DNA from: JBOGOC01 sp050747525
GTDB taxonomy: Bacteria > Acidobacteriota > Polarisedimenticolia > JACPZX01 > DASXTC01
DNA: 64,000 bases
Assembly (NCBI GenBank): GCA_050747525.1
Contig: JBOGOC010000107.1
Location: 7,483 to 71,482 of the forward strand
Direction of reading: 5' to 3'
Shown one piece after another: positions 46,711 through 56,138 of the stretch. A program made the position numbers and the translations under genes. The notes beneath the pieces are model-generated. The model saw only the letters and a program-made list of their open reading frames with translations, ran no database searches and was not told the DNA's origin. Numbering within the stretch: position 1 is the stretch's first letter; every line of letters starts with the position of its first letter.

Positions 46711-47888
46711 GCGACGCCCTCGCGTCCGCCTGGACCCTCGACCCGTCGGTCCACTACCTCAACCACGGCTCCTTCGGCGCCACGCCGCGCGCGGTGCTGG
46801 AGCGTCAGGCCGCCCTGCGCGCGGAGCTGGAGCGCGAGCCGGTCGACTTCATCGTGCGCCGGCTCCCCGGACGACTGGCCGAGGTGCGCGATCGGCTGGG
46901 CGCCTTCATGCACGCCGACCCCGAAGGGTTCGCCTTCGTGCCCAACGCCACCACGGGGGTGAACGCGGCGCTGCGGTCGTGGCCCCTGTCGGCCGGCGAC
47001 GAGGTGCTCACCACCGATCACGCCTACGCCGCGTGCCGCAAGGCTGCGGCCTGGATCGCGGAGCGCCGGGGGGCACGGCTGGTGACGGCGGCGGTGCCGT
47101 TCCCTTTGCGCGGGGAGGACGACGTCGTGGAGGCGGTGATGTCGGCGGTCACCCCGCGCACGCGCGTGGCACTGCTGGACCACGTGACCAGCCCCACGGC
47201 GCTGATCTTTCCCATCTCGCGCCTGGTGACGACGCTGCGCGAGCGCGGCGTGGAGACGATCGTGGATGGGGCGCACACCCTGGGGATGCTGCCGCTCGAG
47301 CTGGACCGGCTGGGGGCGGCCTGCTACACGACCAACGCGCACAAGTGGCTGTGCGCACCCAAGGTGGCCGCGGTGCTCTGGGTGCGGCGTGACCTGCGCG
47401 ATCGGATCCGGCCCCTGATCGTGAGCCACGGCTACGACCCGGTGGCGGGGGGCCTGCGCTTCCGGGAGGAATGGGACTGGACCGGCACCATGGACCCCAC
47501 GACGTGGCTCTGCATCCCCGAATGCCTGCGCGTGATGGAAGAGATGGTGCCGGGGGGCTGGCCGGAGATCATGCGGCGCAACCACGAGCTGGCGGTGCGG
47601 GCGCGCGGGATCCTGCTGGCGGCGCTCGGCCTGGAGCCCCCGTGCCCCGAAGCGATGCTCGGGTCGATGGCCACCATCCCGCTGCCGGCCCGGTCCCCCG
47701 AGTCCGCCGTCGTGCAGCTCGATCCGGAGGCTCTGGCCGCCTGGACCCGCGAGCGCGGGATCGAGGGATGGTTCTGGCACTGGCCCGCGGCGGGGAGCGG
47801 CAAGCTGACCCGCGTGTCGGCGCAGCTCTACAACCACGAAGCCCAGTACGAAGCCCTGAGGCGCCTGCTGCCGGAGCTGCTTCGTTGA
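46707..47888 (+). CDS. Class V aminotransferase-fold PLP enzyme (isopenicillin-N-epimerase-like)
   Basis: 393 aa. 'HYLNHGSFGATPRAV' at the N terminus, PLP-ring Asp D187 ('IVDGAHTLG') and Schiff-base lysine K213 ('TTNAHKWLCAPK') identify the isopenicillin N epimerase/NifS-like class V family. Members act as epimerases, lyases or desulfurases on small amino acids, so the reaction here is open. It overlaps the amidohydrolase by 4 bp and the permease by 4 bp. The three genes suggest uptake and breakdown of an amino-acid derivative. Confidence 0.9.
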   Translation: MSDALASAWTLDPSVHYLNHGSFGATPRAVLERQAALRAELEREPVDFIVRRLPGRLAEVRDRLGAFMHADPEGFAFVPNATTGVNAALRSWPLSAGDEVLTTDHAYAACRKAAAWIAERRGARLVTAAVPFPLRGEDDVVEAVMSAVTPRTRVALLDHVTSPTALIFPISRLVTTLRERGVETIVDGAHTLGMLPLELDRLGAACYTTNAHKWLCAPKVAAVLWVRRDLRDRIRPLIVSHGYDPVAGGLRFREEWDWTGTMDPTTWLCIPECLRVMEEMVPGGWPEIMRRNHELAVRARGILLAALGLEPPCPEAMLGSMATIPLPARSPESAVVQLDPEALAAWTRERGIEGWFWHWPAAGSGKLTRVSAQLYNHEAQYEALRRLLPELLR

Positions 47889-49261
47889 CGGTGGACCGGA
47901 GGCTCTCCGCCTTCGACGGGGCGATGGTGGTGGTCAGCCTCGTCATCGGGATCGGCATCTTCCGCACCCCCGCGCTGGTGGCGGGGGAGTCGGGCTCGAC
48001 CGGCGCCTTCCTGCTGGCCTGGGCCCTGGGGGGCGCCGTCAGCCTGATGGGGGCGCTGGTGTTCGCGGAGATCGGCGCGCGGTCGCCGCGGGCCGGCGGC
48101 TTCTACCAGATCGTGGCCGATTCGTTCCATCCGCTCGCGGGCTTCCTGGTGAGCTGGTCGCAGACCGTGATGCAGGGGGTGGGGGCCGCCACCGTGGCGG
48201 TCATCGGGGCGGAGTACCTGCTGCGCCTCACCGGCAGCGGCGCGCGTCCCGGCCTGGCGTCGATGGTGATGGCCGCCACGCTGATCGCGGGACTGACCGC
48301 CCTCAATGCCGCGGGAGTGCGCGCGGGGGCCGGCGCGCAGAACGCACTCTCGCTCGCAAAGGTGATGCTGATCGCGGGGCTCACCCTGGCCGGGCTCTGG
48401 TGGTCGGCCACGCACCCCGCACCGCCGGCGGCCCCGCCCCCTGCGGTCCCGCCAGCCGGGATGCTGGCCGCCCTGCTGGCGGTCTTCTACACCTACGGCG
48501 GCTACCAGAACACGATGAATCTGGCGGGAGACGTGACCAACCCGCGCCGCAATCTCCCCTGGGCCGTGTGCGGAGGCATGGCGCTGGTCACCCTCCTGTA
48601 CCTGGGGATCAACCTGGCCTACGTGCTCGTGCTGGGACCGGGCGGAGTGGCGTCGTCCCCGCTGGTGGCGGCCGACATGGCGGCGCGCGTGCTGGGGCCG
48701 GCGGGCGAGTCGCTCGTCTCGCTGGCCATCTTCCTGTCGGCCGCCGGGTTCGTGAACGCCACCATCCTGCACATGCCGCGCGCGTACCACGCCATGGCGG
48801 CCGACGGCCTGCTCCCGGCGGCGCTTGGCCGGATCGACCCGAGGACTCAGGCCCAGCGCGTGGGGCTCCTCTTCTTCGCCGCCACCGCGCTGGTGCCGCT
48901 CTTCTTCCTGAAGTCGTTCGAGAAGCTGGTGGCCTACGTGATGTTCACCGACACGCTGTCGCTGGCGCTGCTGGCGTCGTGCCTGTTCGTCATGCGGCGC
49001 CGCGGCACGGGGGAGGGGGCGGGCGAGGGCTTGGGTGCCTGGCGGATGCCCGGCTACCCCGCTCTGCCGCTGGTGTTCGTGATGGTGGTGCTGGCCGTTG
49101 CGGGGGATCTGCTGGCCCGGCAGACAGGGGTGGCGCTGGCGGGATTGCTGGTGTCGGCGGCGGGGGTGCCGGTCTACGTGCTGATGAAGTGGCGGCGTGT
49201 CACTTCGACGGCCGCCCCAGAGGAATCACCGGCAGGCCGTCGTCGAGGTGGATCCAGCTGA
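47885..49261 (+). CDS. APC-family amino-acid permease
   Basis: 458 aa with about 12 membrane helices. The start is TTG (47885), overlapping the previous stop as TTGA with GGAG upstream; GTG 47891 is the alternative. The first helix motif 'LVIGIGIFRTPALVA' is the APC substrate/Na+-like glycine motif, followed by 'FAEIGARSPRAGGFYQI'. The Pro-rich loop 'APPAAPPPAVPPAG' separates helices 5 and 6. It is probably an importer of the compound processed by the preceding two genes. Its 3' end overlaps the convergent GFA gene by 62 bp. Confidence 0.88.
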   Translation: MTVDRRLSAFDGAMVVVSLVIGIGIFRTPALVAGESGSTGAFLLAWALGGAVSLMGALVFAEIGARSPRAGGFYQIVADSFHPLAGFLVSWSQTVMQGVGAATVAVIGAEYLLRLTGSGARPGLASMVMAATLIAGLTALNAAGVRAGAGAQNALSLAKVMLIAGLTLAGLWWSATHPAPPAAPPPAVPPAGMLAALLAVFYTYGGYQNTMNLAGDVTNPRRNLPWAVCGGMALVTLLYLGINLAYVLVLGPGGVASSPLVAADMAARVLGPAGESLVSLAIFLSAAGFVNATILHMPRAYHAMAADGLLPAALGRIDPRTQAQRVGLLFFAATALVPLFFLKSFEKLVAYVMFTDTLSLALLASCLFVMRRRGTGEGAGEGLGAWRMPGYPALPLVFVMVVLAVAGDLLARQTGVALAGLLVSAAGVPVYVLMKWRRVTSTAAPEESPAGRRRGGSS

Positions 49262-49625
49262 CCTTGCGGTCGTGCCACACGTGGTCGCTCGGGGTCACCG
49301 ACGACGGCTCGTCCAGGCTGCACGCGGTCACCTCGTGGATCCCCGCGGCCGCGTCACTGCGGTAGGTGAGCTGCGTGCCGCACCGTCCGCAGAACCCGCG
49401 CGCCACCCCCGGCCCCGACGAGAAGATGACCGGCTCGCCCTCGGTGATGGAGAGCGCCTCGGCTGGGAACTCGACCCACGTCAGGAAGGGGGCGCCGCTC
49501 GTCCCCCGGCAGTTGCGGCAGTGACAGTGGGCGACCCGGAGGGGCGGCTTCGTGGCCCGATATCGGACGCTCCCGCAGAAGCAGCCGCCTTCGTAGACGG
49601 GCGCCTCGACGGGCGGGCCGCTCAG
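49200..49625 (-). CDS. GFA-family zinc protein (probable CTG start)
   Basis: 141 aa of the glutathione-dependent formaldehyde-activating enzyme (GFA) fold. Zinc cysteines: C15 and C17 ('GGCFCGSVRY'), C34, C36 and C39 ('HCHCRNCRG'), and the pair in 'FCGRCGTQL'. The family includes formaldehyde-glutathione adduct enzymes, but most members have no proven substrate. No ATG, GTG or TTG lies between the RidA-like gene and the first conserved Cys. Instead CTG at 49625-49623 overlaps the upstream stop (CTGA) with GGAGGT 6 nt before it, so a CTG start coupled to the upstream gene is the best reading. The 3' end overlaps the permease gene antisense. Confidence 0.78.
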   Translation of the reverse strand: MSGPPVEAPVYEGGCFCGSVRYRATKPPLRVAHCHCRNCRGTSGAPFLTWVEFPAEALSITEGEPVIFSSGPGVARGFCGRCGTQLTYRSDAAAGIHEVTACSLDEPSSVTPSDHVWHDRKVSWIHLDDGLPVIPLGRPSK

Positions 49626-50146
49626 GGAGCGACCTCCACCACCATCTCGATCTCCACAGCGATGTTCATGGGGAGCGAGGCCATGCCAACGGCCGCGCGG
49701 GCATGCTTGCCGGCGTCGCCGAACACCCCCACCAGGAGATCCGAGGCGCCGTTGATGACTTTCGGGTGGTCGGTGAAGGAGTCGACGGCGTTGACCATCC
49801 CCAGCAGCTTCACGATGCGTCGGACTTTGCGGAGGTCGCCGACCTCGGCTTTGAGCGTGGCCAGCAGACAGATGGCGGTCGAGCGAGCGGCCTCGACCCC
49901 CTGCTCGAGGGTCAGATCGCGTCCGACCTTCCCGGTGTTGGTGGAGTTCAGCTCGCACGGCCCGTGACCGGCGAGGAAGAGCAGGTTGCCGGTGCGCACG
50001 GCCTTCACGTAGTTGGCCACCGGCTTGCTCACCGGAGGAAGGGTGATCCCCAGCTCCGTCAGTTTCTTTTCGGGGTCCATGGAGGGCTCCGCGGGCATCG
50101 CCGCCATTGTGAGAATCAGTGCCAGTGCCGCTGAGGTCGTCATCAT
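49622..50146 (-). CDS. Exported RidA/YjgF-family protein
   Basis: 174 aa, longer than the usual 130 because of an N-terminal hydrophobic stretch (MMTTSAALALILTMAAMPA) that looks like a signal peptide. The body is RidA-like: 'YVKAVRTGNLLFLAGHGPCE', 'QGVEAARSTAICLLATLKAE', and the terminal 'VEIEMVVEVAP'. The Arg that binds the substrate carboxylate in active imine deaminases is normally in a 'R.A.....LP....VEIE' segment; here it reads 'HARAAVGMASLPMNIAVEIE', so an Arg is available. A periplasmic location is unusual for cytosolic-type RidA. It is co-transcribed with the GFA gene. Confidence 0.82.
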   Translation of the reverse strand: MMTTSAALALILTMAAMPAEPSMDPEKKLTELGITLPPVSKPVANYVKAVRTGNLLFLAGHGPCELNSTNTGKVGRDLTLEQGVEAARSTAICLLATLKAEVGDLRKVRRIVKLLGMVNAVDSFTDHPKVINGASDLLVGVFGDAGKHARAAVGMASLPMNIAVEIEMVVEVAP

Positions 50147-50178
50147 GAGGCGAGGCTACATGGCTACGGATGGTGCCG

Positions 50179-52122
50179 TCAATAGAGAGCCTCATTCCTG
50201 AACCGCCCGCCCATCCCCCCGCGCCCCAGCCGCCAGGTGATTCCGAGCGGAGCCTTGCCCCGGGCCGCCGCCAGCCCGCCATGGATCCCCGGGTGGTGAT
50301 GGAACCAGCAGAGCGACTCGCGGTTGGTCAGCTCGTCCCCGCCCCCGGCCGACAGGAATACCAGATGATGATCCTCCAGCGTCGCGCGGCGCGTGCATCC
50401 CGGCGCCGAGCACCGGTAGCCGCTGCGGGCGAACAGCTCCCGCTTGTCCGGCCCTCCCACGTTGGCGTCCTTCGGGTCCCACAGCCTCACGCAGTCTTCA
50501 AGAAGCCCCAGCAGGCCAACCCACAGCGGCGGCCGCCACCCGCGAGTGGAAAAAGTTCGGGTGACCAGAACGGACGCCGGGGCCGCAGGGTCGGGCCACG
50601 GCTCGAACTCGGGCACCTCCCTCACCTTCGCTCGGATGGCGTCATATCTCACCCGCACCGCCCGCATGAAGTCTTCGGCCAGCTGAGCCGGCAGGCGCAG
50701 CCGCATCGGCAACTCGTCCATGCGACTCTTCGCCGTCTGCCGCTCGGCGTCGCTCACCAGGCGCGCCCCGAACTCGGCCATCCGCTGCGTGGCCGTCCCC
50801 GGCTCGCGGCGCAGCGACGCATGCCAGGCCTCATCCGACATCGGCTTCGCTTGCTCCACGGCCAGCGACCGGCGTCGGGCCTTCGCCTCGTCGCGCAGCC
50901 TCTTCACTGTGCTCACACGCCCGTGCTCGATCCATTTCCGCTGCCCCTCGAGATCCGAATCGTCACTCCCCTGCATGAGGTGCAGCACCGACCGCGTGGC
51001 CTCCCACGTCAGGTTCCCCAGCTCGTACGCCTGCCTCACCAGCGCGAACGTCCGGATGGCCCCCGCAACCCACACCCGATCCTCCGCCGACGTGCGCGAC
51101 ATCGACAGGATACGCTCGGCGTAATGGCCGGCATCCTCGAAGCCGAGCCGGCCCCAGCCCCTCATCTCTCCCATCTCGCGCAGCACCTCACCCAGACGCA
51201 GCTCGAGCGAATTCTGCAGCCGCAGCAAGGTGCCGAGCTGCCGGTCCAGCTTACGAGCGTCCCCCGTGCCGGCCACCTTCATGAGAGCATGCAGCTGCTT
51301 CAGGCTCGAGCCTGCCAGCCTCAGCGCCCACGACGCCTTCGCGGCGCGCGGCATGTCCGCCCAGCCGCCGGCGGCCTTCTCCCGAGCCTCCTCCGTCACC
51401 GCGCGATCCAGCCCGCGCACGAGCGACTCGGTCCGGCCTTCGAGCCCCGCCAGCGCCGAAGGCTGCGGCTCGGTCATCGCTTCGGCCACCATCGCCTCGA
51501 CGAACGACGTCACGCTATCCTCGGAACCCACCACCGCGCGGTGAAGGTCGAGCGCCTCGTCGAAGGCCGCACGCACGACCGGATGGACCGACATCCGTAC
51601 CTGCACCCGGTCAGGCTCGACCGCGTCCGCACCCGCCTGGGCCCTGATCTCCTTCCTGAGCTGGTCGAGCGTCACCACGCGCCCCCGGGTGATCCATCGA
51701 ACGATGGTCTCGAGAGTCACCACGGCGCCGATGGCCATCGCCGCAGACACGTGAAGCGGCGGCCCCCCGTCGTCGCCCGACACCGCGGAGGCCAGCGGCG
51801 GCAGCCTCTCGAAGTGACCCCGCAGCACCGCCAGGTCGCGCACCCACCGAGCGCCACGCCCGTGCCGCTCGCGGCAGAAGTCCTCCAGGCTCGAGTACCC
51901 GAACTCGCGATGCGCCTGGGTTCGCACCACTGCCGCCGCCACCTTCGCGAGCGGAAGGATCACGCGGGCGCGCGCCGCGGCCAGCGAGACAGCCACCTGA
52001 TGAGCCTGCTCGAGCGAACGCTCGATGCGGTACGGCCGCGCCGCCTCACCCACCGCCCACGGAGAAGACGCGCCCCCGGCGAGAGGCAACATGCGCGGGG
52101 CGGCGGCATGAGCGTGCGACAT
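50179..52122 (-). CDS. HNH endonuclease-domain protein
   Basis: 647 aa. A long helical N-terminal region (Ala/Arg/Leu-rich) precedes a C-terminal HNH nuclease: 'YRCSAPGCTRRATLEDHHLVFLS', then 'GGGDELTNRESLCWFHHHPG' with the paired Cys, the catalytic His-His, an Asn and a terminal His. This organisation resembles the large DUF222-like HNH proteins that are multicopy in many high-G+C genomes and are suspected of mobility, though none is biochemically clear. The start is set at ATG 52122 because the promoter at 52178-52205 would otherwise lie inside the gene; GGAG is 10 nt upstream. It may be an autonomous element. Confidence 0.85.
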   Translation of the reverse strand: MSHAHAAAPRMLPLAGGASSPWAVGEAARPYRIERSLEQAHQVAVSLAAARARVILPLAKVAAAVVRTQAHREFGYSSLEDFCRERHGRGARWVRDLAVLRGHFERLPPLASAVSGDDGGPPLHVSAAMAIGAVVTLETIVRWITRGRVVTLDQLRKEIRAQAGADAVEPDRVQVRMSVHPVVRAAFDEALDLHRAVVGSEDSVTSFVEAMVAEAMTEPQPSALAGLEGRTESLVRGLDRAVTEEAREKAAGGWADMPRAAKASWALRLAGSSLKQLHALMKVAGTGDARKLDRQLGTLLRLQNSLELRLGEVLREMGEMRGWGRLGFEDAGHYAERILSMSRTSAEDRVWVAGAIRTFALVRQAYELGNLTWEATRSVLHLMQGSDDSDLEGQRKWIEHGRVSTVKRLRDEAKARRRSLAVEQAKPMSDEAWHASLRREPGTATQRMAEFGARLVSDAERQTAKSRMDELPMRLRLPAQLAEDFMRAVRVRYDAIRAKVREVPEFEPWPDPAAPASVLVTRTFSTRGWRPPLWVGLLGLLEDCVRLWDPKDANVGGPDKRELFARSGYRCSAPGCTRRATLEDHHLVFLSAGGGDELTNRESLCWFHHHPGIHGGLAAARGKAPLGITWRLGRGGMGGRFRNEALY

Positions 52123-52167
52123 GAAGAGCGGCTCCGAGCGGCGTTCAGGGAGGGCGGCGGGTCGGGA

Positions 52168-52205
52168 TGACAATTGGAGTATACGTTGACCTTCACAATT
52201 GTCAA
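52168..52205 (-). promoter_or_regulatory. Near-consensus promoter within a perfect inverted repeat (HNH gene)
   Basis: On the minus strand TTGACA (52200-52205), 16-bp spacer, TATACT (52178-52183), followed by a leader of about 50 nt. TGACAATTG (52168-52176) and CAATTGTCA (52196-52204) form a perfect 9-bp inverted repeat with 19-bp spacing that covers the -35 and the edge of the -10. This is the strongest promoter in the window, and the palindrome is a likely repressor site. Confidence 0.75.
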
Positions 52206-52226
52206 ATCGGAACAACGATGGCCGGC

Positions 52227-52418
52227 TCAGCAGGACTCAACAACGGACGGGGCCGCCGCGCGCGGCCGCCGGACGCGCTCGTCCTCCGCGGGCGAATCGA
52301 GCTCCGGCATGTCCTCGCTCACCGGCCAGGCGCACACCTCGGCGCAGAACTCGTCGAAGAGTCCCGCATCGTCGCGGCGCTCGATCCGCGCGATCCCGAA
52401 GGTGGCCAGGCGGTTCAT
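52227..52418 (-). CDS. Possible small hypothetical protein
   Basis: A 63-aa frame (MNRLATFGIARIERRDDAGL) ending 'PSVVESC', upstream of the HNH promoter. Composition is acidic and not simply a shadow of another gene, since the gap is otherwise empty. There is no clear ribosome binding site, no motif and no homologue I recognise. It may be non-coding. Confidence 0.25.
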   Translation of the reverse strand: MNRLATFGIARIERRDDAGLFDEFCAEVCAWPVSEDMPELDSPAEDERVRRPRAAAPSVVESC

Positions 52419-52537
52419 GGAGTGGAATCTGGCGGCGCCGAGCGTCAACGGCGGCGCGCCGGGGCAAAGATTGTGTGACGGAACGGCGGAGGCGGGAGGC
52501 GCCGGCGCGGGAGGGTAGACACAAGCCGAAGAGGCGG

Positions 52538-52560
52538 CGCCGGCGCACGGAGCGCCGGCG
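52538..52560 (-). terminator. GC-rich hairpin downstream of the S8 protease
   Basis: CGCCGGCGC and GCGCCGGCG form a perfect 9-bp stem with a 5-nt loop, 52 bp beyond the protease stop. There is no T-tract, so termination would need a factor; the surrounding 120 bp contain further GGCGCCGGCG-type repeats. The 400-bp gap 52206-52611 holds only this hairpin and a doubtful small frame. Confidence 0.4.
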
Positions 52561-52611
52561 GGCAGGGACGCCCGGCGCCCCCGCGGCACCGGCGCCACCT
52601 CCTCGGGACGG

Positions 52612-55600
52612 TCAGGGAGTCCGGATGTCGAGCTCCCACGAGTTCAATGTGCCCACATCAATGGCGGCCAGGTCCCTCACCTTGAGCTTCCAGGCCCCCT
52701 GGATCGACTTGCCGGCGAAGGCCCCCAAGGACTGTGCCGGCGCCGTCAGGTCGGCGAACACGGTGTTGATGTTGTCGGTGCTCCCGCCGGTGCGGTTGTG
52801 CAGCAGCACCGTCGTGTTGTCCGGCGCGATCAACGATACCTCAAGATCCCCCTTGTAGGTGTGGGTGATGTTCACGCGCACCCGAAGGTCGGCCACCGTG
52901 CCGGTCCCGGCCATGTTGATGGTGTGCGTGATCCCCGTCGTGTTGTTGTCGGGGATGGCCAGCCCCGGCGACGCGGTCGCGTACCCGTTGAACGTCAGCT
53001 TCCACGAGTGCAGCGTCCCGACGTCGATCGACGCCAGGTCACGCACCCGCAGCTGCCAGGTCCCCGCGGTGTTCAGGCCGTTGAACGCCGTCAGCGCCTG
53101 GGCCGAACGGGTCGTGATGTTGTACGTGGTGATGATGTTGTCCGCGCTGCCTCCGGTGCGGTTGTGCAGCAGCACCGTCGTGCCGCCCGGCCCGATGAGC
53201 GCCACCTCCAGGTCACCCTGGTACGTGTGCGTGATGTTCGTGAACACGCTCACGCTGGTGACCGTCATGGAGGCCCCCACCGCGATCGAGCTGGTCACCC
53301 CCGTCGCGTTGTTGTCGGGGATGGCCAGCCCCGGCGACGCCGAGAAGGTCAGCACCTGGTTCCCGCCGCCGGCCGCCTGCACCACCAGGCTCACGCCGGT
53401 GGAATGCGACAGCGCCCCGCTGGTGCCGGTGATGGTGAGCGGATAGGTCCCCGCCGGCGTGGAGCCCGCCGTGGTGACCGACAGGGTCGACCCCGCCGAG
53501 CCACCGGCGGGCGGCGTGACCGGATTGGGCGAGAAGGAGGCCCCCGCCCCCGACGGAAGCCCCGACACCGACAAGGTGGTCGCGGACGAGAAGCCGTTCA
53601 CGCTTCCCACCGTCACCGAGTACGACGTGCCGCTTCCCTGCGTGACCGTCTGGGACGCCGGCGCCGCCGCCACCGTGAAGTCGGGGGACGGAGCCGTCTC
53701 GGTCCCGTTGTACACGAACAGCGCGAAGTCCTGGTCGGTGGTGTCGGCGTTCCCCGGCACGCCGTCCCCCCCCACCGAGATGGAGCGCACCGTGATCGAG
53801 AAGGTGCCGGTGGTGCCGGCCGGCAGGAACACCGCCTCGGTGTTGTTGCGGATGTCCGCCACGCCCCCCGTCACCGACCCCGACCCCGAGAAGACGTTCC
53901 CCCGGTACAACGTGCCGTTGACCGTGACCTCCAGGTCGAGGTCGTTCACCCACGCGTTGCCGCTGGTGGCCCCCGGCGCATCGGTCCACGCCAGCATCAC
54001 CCGGAACGGCGAGGCGCCGCTGGCGATCGACCCGCTCACCACGAACGTCTGGCCGGCCGCGCCGAACACCTGCGTCTGGTCCACGCGCAGGTTCGCGACA
54101 CCATCGAGAGCGCGCGCCAGGTTCAGCCGCCCGTACCCCTGGCTGTTGGACGGCAGCGTGTCGTTGGCCCCAACCCCGTTCAGCCACGTGGAGCCGGCCA
54201 TCAGGAACGCCTTGGTCATGGCCGGCGACGGCGTCCCCCAACCCTGGTTGGCGAACCACTGCCGCGCCAGCGCCGCGGCCCCCGCGACGGCCGGCGTCGA
54301 GTGCGACGTCCCGGACGACCACGCGTACAACGTCTGCCCCGCGGGCCAGTACTGGTTGCACACCCCCGAGCCGTCGTAGTTCACGCTGCGCGACGCCGCC
54401 CCCTGGATGTGGGTCCCGGGACCCACAATGTCGGGCTTCTTGCGCCCGTCCGACGCCGGACCCCGCGAGCTGAAGCTGATCATGTCGCGGGCGTTGTCCG
54501 ACCCCGTGTTGCCGATGCCGCACCCGTCGGTGCCGGTCATACGGAAGTTCTCGGACGCCCCCACCGTCAGGACGTTCTTCCCGGTGCCGGGCGCCGACAC
54601 CGTGTTCGCCCCCGAGCCCGCGTTGCCGGCCGCGAAGACTATCGACATCTCCTGGTTGCCCGCCGTCCCCGACGCCGCGTCGCGCACCAGGATGTCGTAG
54701 CTGCGCGAGTCGGTGGTGTACGCGTTCGAGCCGGGCCCGGTCAGCCCCCACGAGTTGCTGCTGATGCGCGCGCCGTTGTTCCACGCCCCCGCGATGAGGG
54801 TCGAATAGGAGCTGGACGTGAACCCGCCCGCGTTGTTGAAGAGCTTCGTGCCGCCCATGCGCGCGTGCGGCGCGATGCCGAGCCCGTACTGATACCCGGA
54901 AGCGTCCTCGAACGACGAATTCCCCTGAGTGTCGTTGAGCCCGCCCACGATGGCCACGTTGATGTTGCCGTGCCCCCCGCCGCTGTCGCCCGACGGATCC
55001 CCGTATAGTTCAGGACGTAGGTGATGCGCGACGTCCCCCCGGAATCCCTGAAGTCGCCGTGCACGTCGGTCGTGGAGCCGCGGTCCAGCCCGTCATCCGC
55101 GATGTCCACGGTGAAGGGGAAGGTCGCCCCGAACCCCTTGCCCGCCAGCCACGCCAGGTAGCCCGGCGCCGAAGGCTGGCTCCCCGAGGCGTCCAGGTTC
55201 GACGCCATGATCTGCCCCTGCCGCTCGTCGAACAGCCGCGGCGTCAGCGCCGGCTCGATCCAGAAGACATCCGGCAGGTCGGCCAGGCCCGGGAGCGACG
55301 CCGCCGGGACGCGCACGCGCACATCGCGCAGCCCCGCCAGCGCCACGTCCTCCATGAGGACCGCGTCGGCCTGGGCCTTGAGATCCCGCGCGACCCCCGC
55401 CGCCCCGGGATGCTCGACCAGCTGCACCACCACGTCCACCGACCCGCGCCCGCCGGCGACCGCCGGCTCCAGCTCGGGGGAGATGCGATAGGCCGGGTGG
55501 TACACGCCGACCCACTGGATGGCCCCATGCGGCCGCCCGGCTTCCGAGGAGAGCCGCTTCCACGCCCCGCGCGACGCGCGCACCACGTAGGCGTTGGAGG

Positions 55601-56138
55601 GCAGATAGGCGACGACCGCCGCGTCCCCCTCCCGGGTCACATCGGCAAGCCACTCGTCCTTGACCGGCCCGACGAACTGCACGACATAGAGCTGCCGATC
55701 ATGCAGCCCCGGCGGATCCATCCGGTCGGCAGGAATGTCGCCCGGCTCGCCCACCCGCGTGTCGATGGTCCACCGGTTCACCGCCACCAGATCCATGTCG
55801 TCGCGAAGGACCGCCCCCTCCAGGTCCTTCTCGCCCATCACCCCCAGCCCCCGCCCATTCACCGTCAGGAGCCGGTAGCCACCGTATTCGAGCGAGCGCT
55901 CCAGGCCCCCGACCTCTTCCAGGCGCTTCTGCGCCTTCGGGTGCCCGGCCGGGACCAGGACCTTGTGCGAGCCGCCATCGTGGACGAATCCCTCGGGGAT
56001 CCGTCCACGGCCGTTGCCGCGCTCGTTCGGGCCGAGCGCCAGCAGTGCCATCAACGGAAGCCCGAGAAGGACCGCCAGGACGGCGGTCAGGCGGAGCCAG
56101 CGACGCACGGCTCCTCGTGGACGTGAAGCGATCGGCAT
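52612..56138 (-). pseudogene. S8 subtilisin-like protease with tandem P-domains, broken by a -1 frameshift
   Basis: Two frames, 56138 to about 55000 and then to 52612, join into one roughly 1175-aa secreted protease. The first frame has a signal-anchor (LTAVLAVLLGLPLMALLALG), a propeptide-like region and the catalytic Asp in 'VDIADDGLDRG'. The second has the His box 'GGGHGNINVAIVGGL', the oxyanion Asn region ('VFAAGNAGSG'), the catalytic Ser in 'SSGTSHSTPAVAG', an Ig-like linker, and two tandem proprotein-convertase P-domains near the C terminus. The C-run at 55000-55003 (GGGG in the coding strand) has one base too few: restoring it gives 'NYTGDPSGDSGGGHG'. As read, Asp and His/Ser are on separate products. 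Either a true mutation or a homopolymer sequencing error. Confidence 0.82.

Noticed and set aside
54990..55010. Programmed ribosomal frameshifting in the S8 protease
   Set aside because: The site is a simple G run without an obvious slippery heptamer or downstream pseudoknot, and there is no reason for such control in a secreted protease; mutation or sequencing error is simpler.
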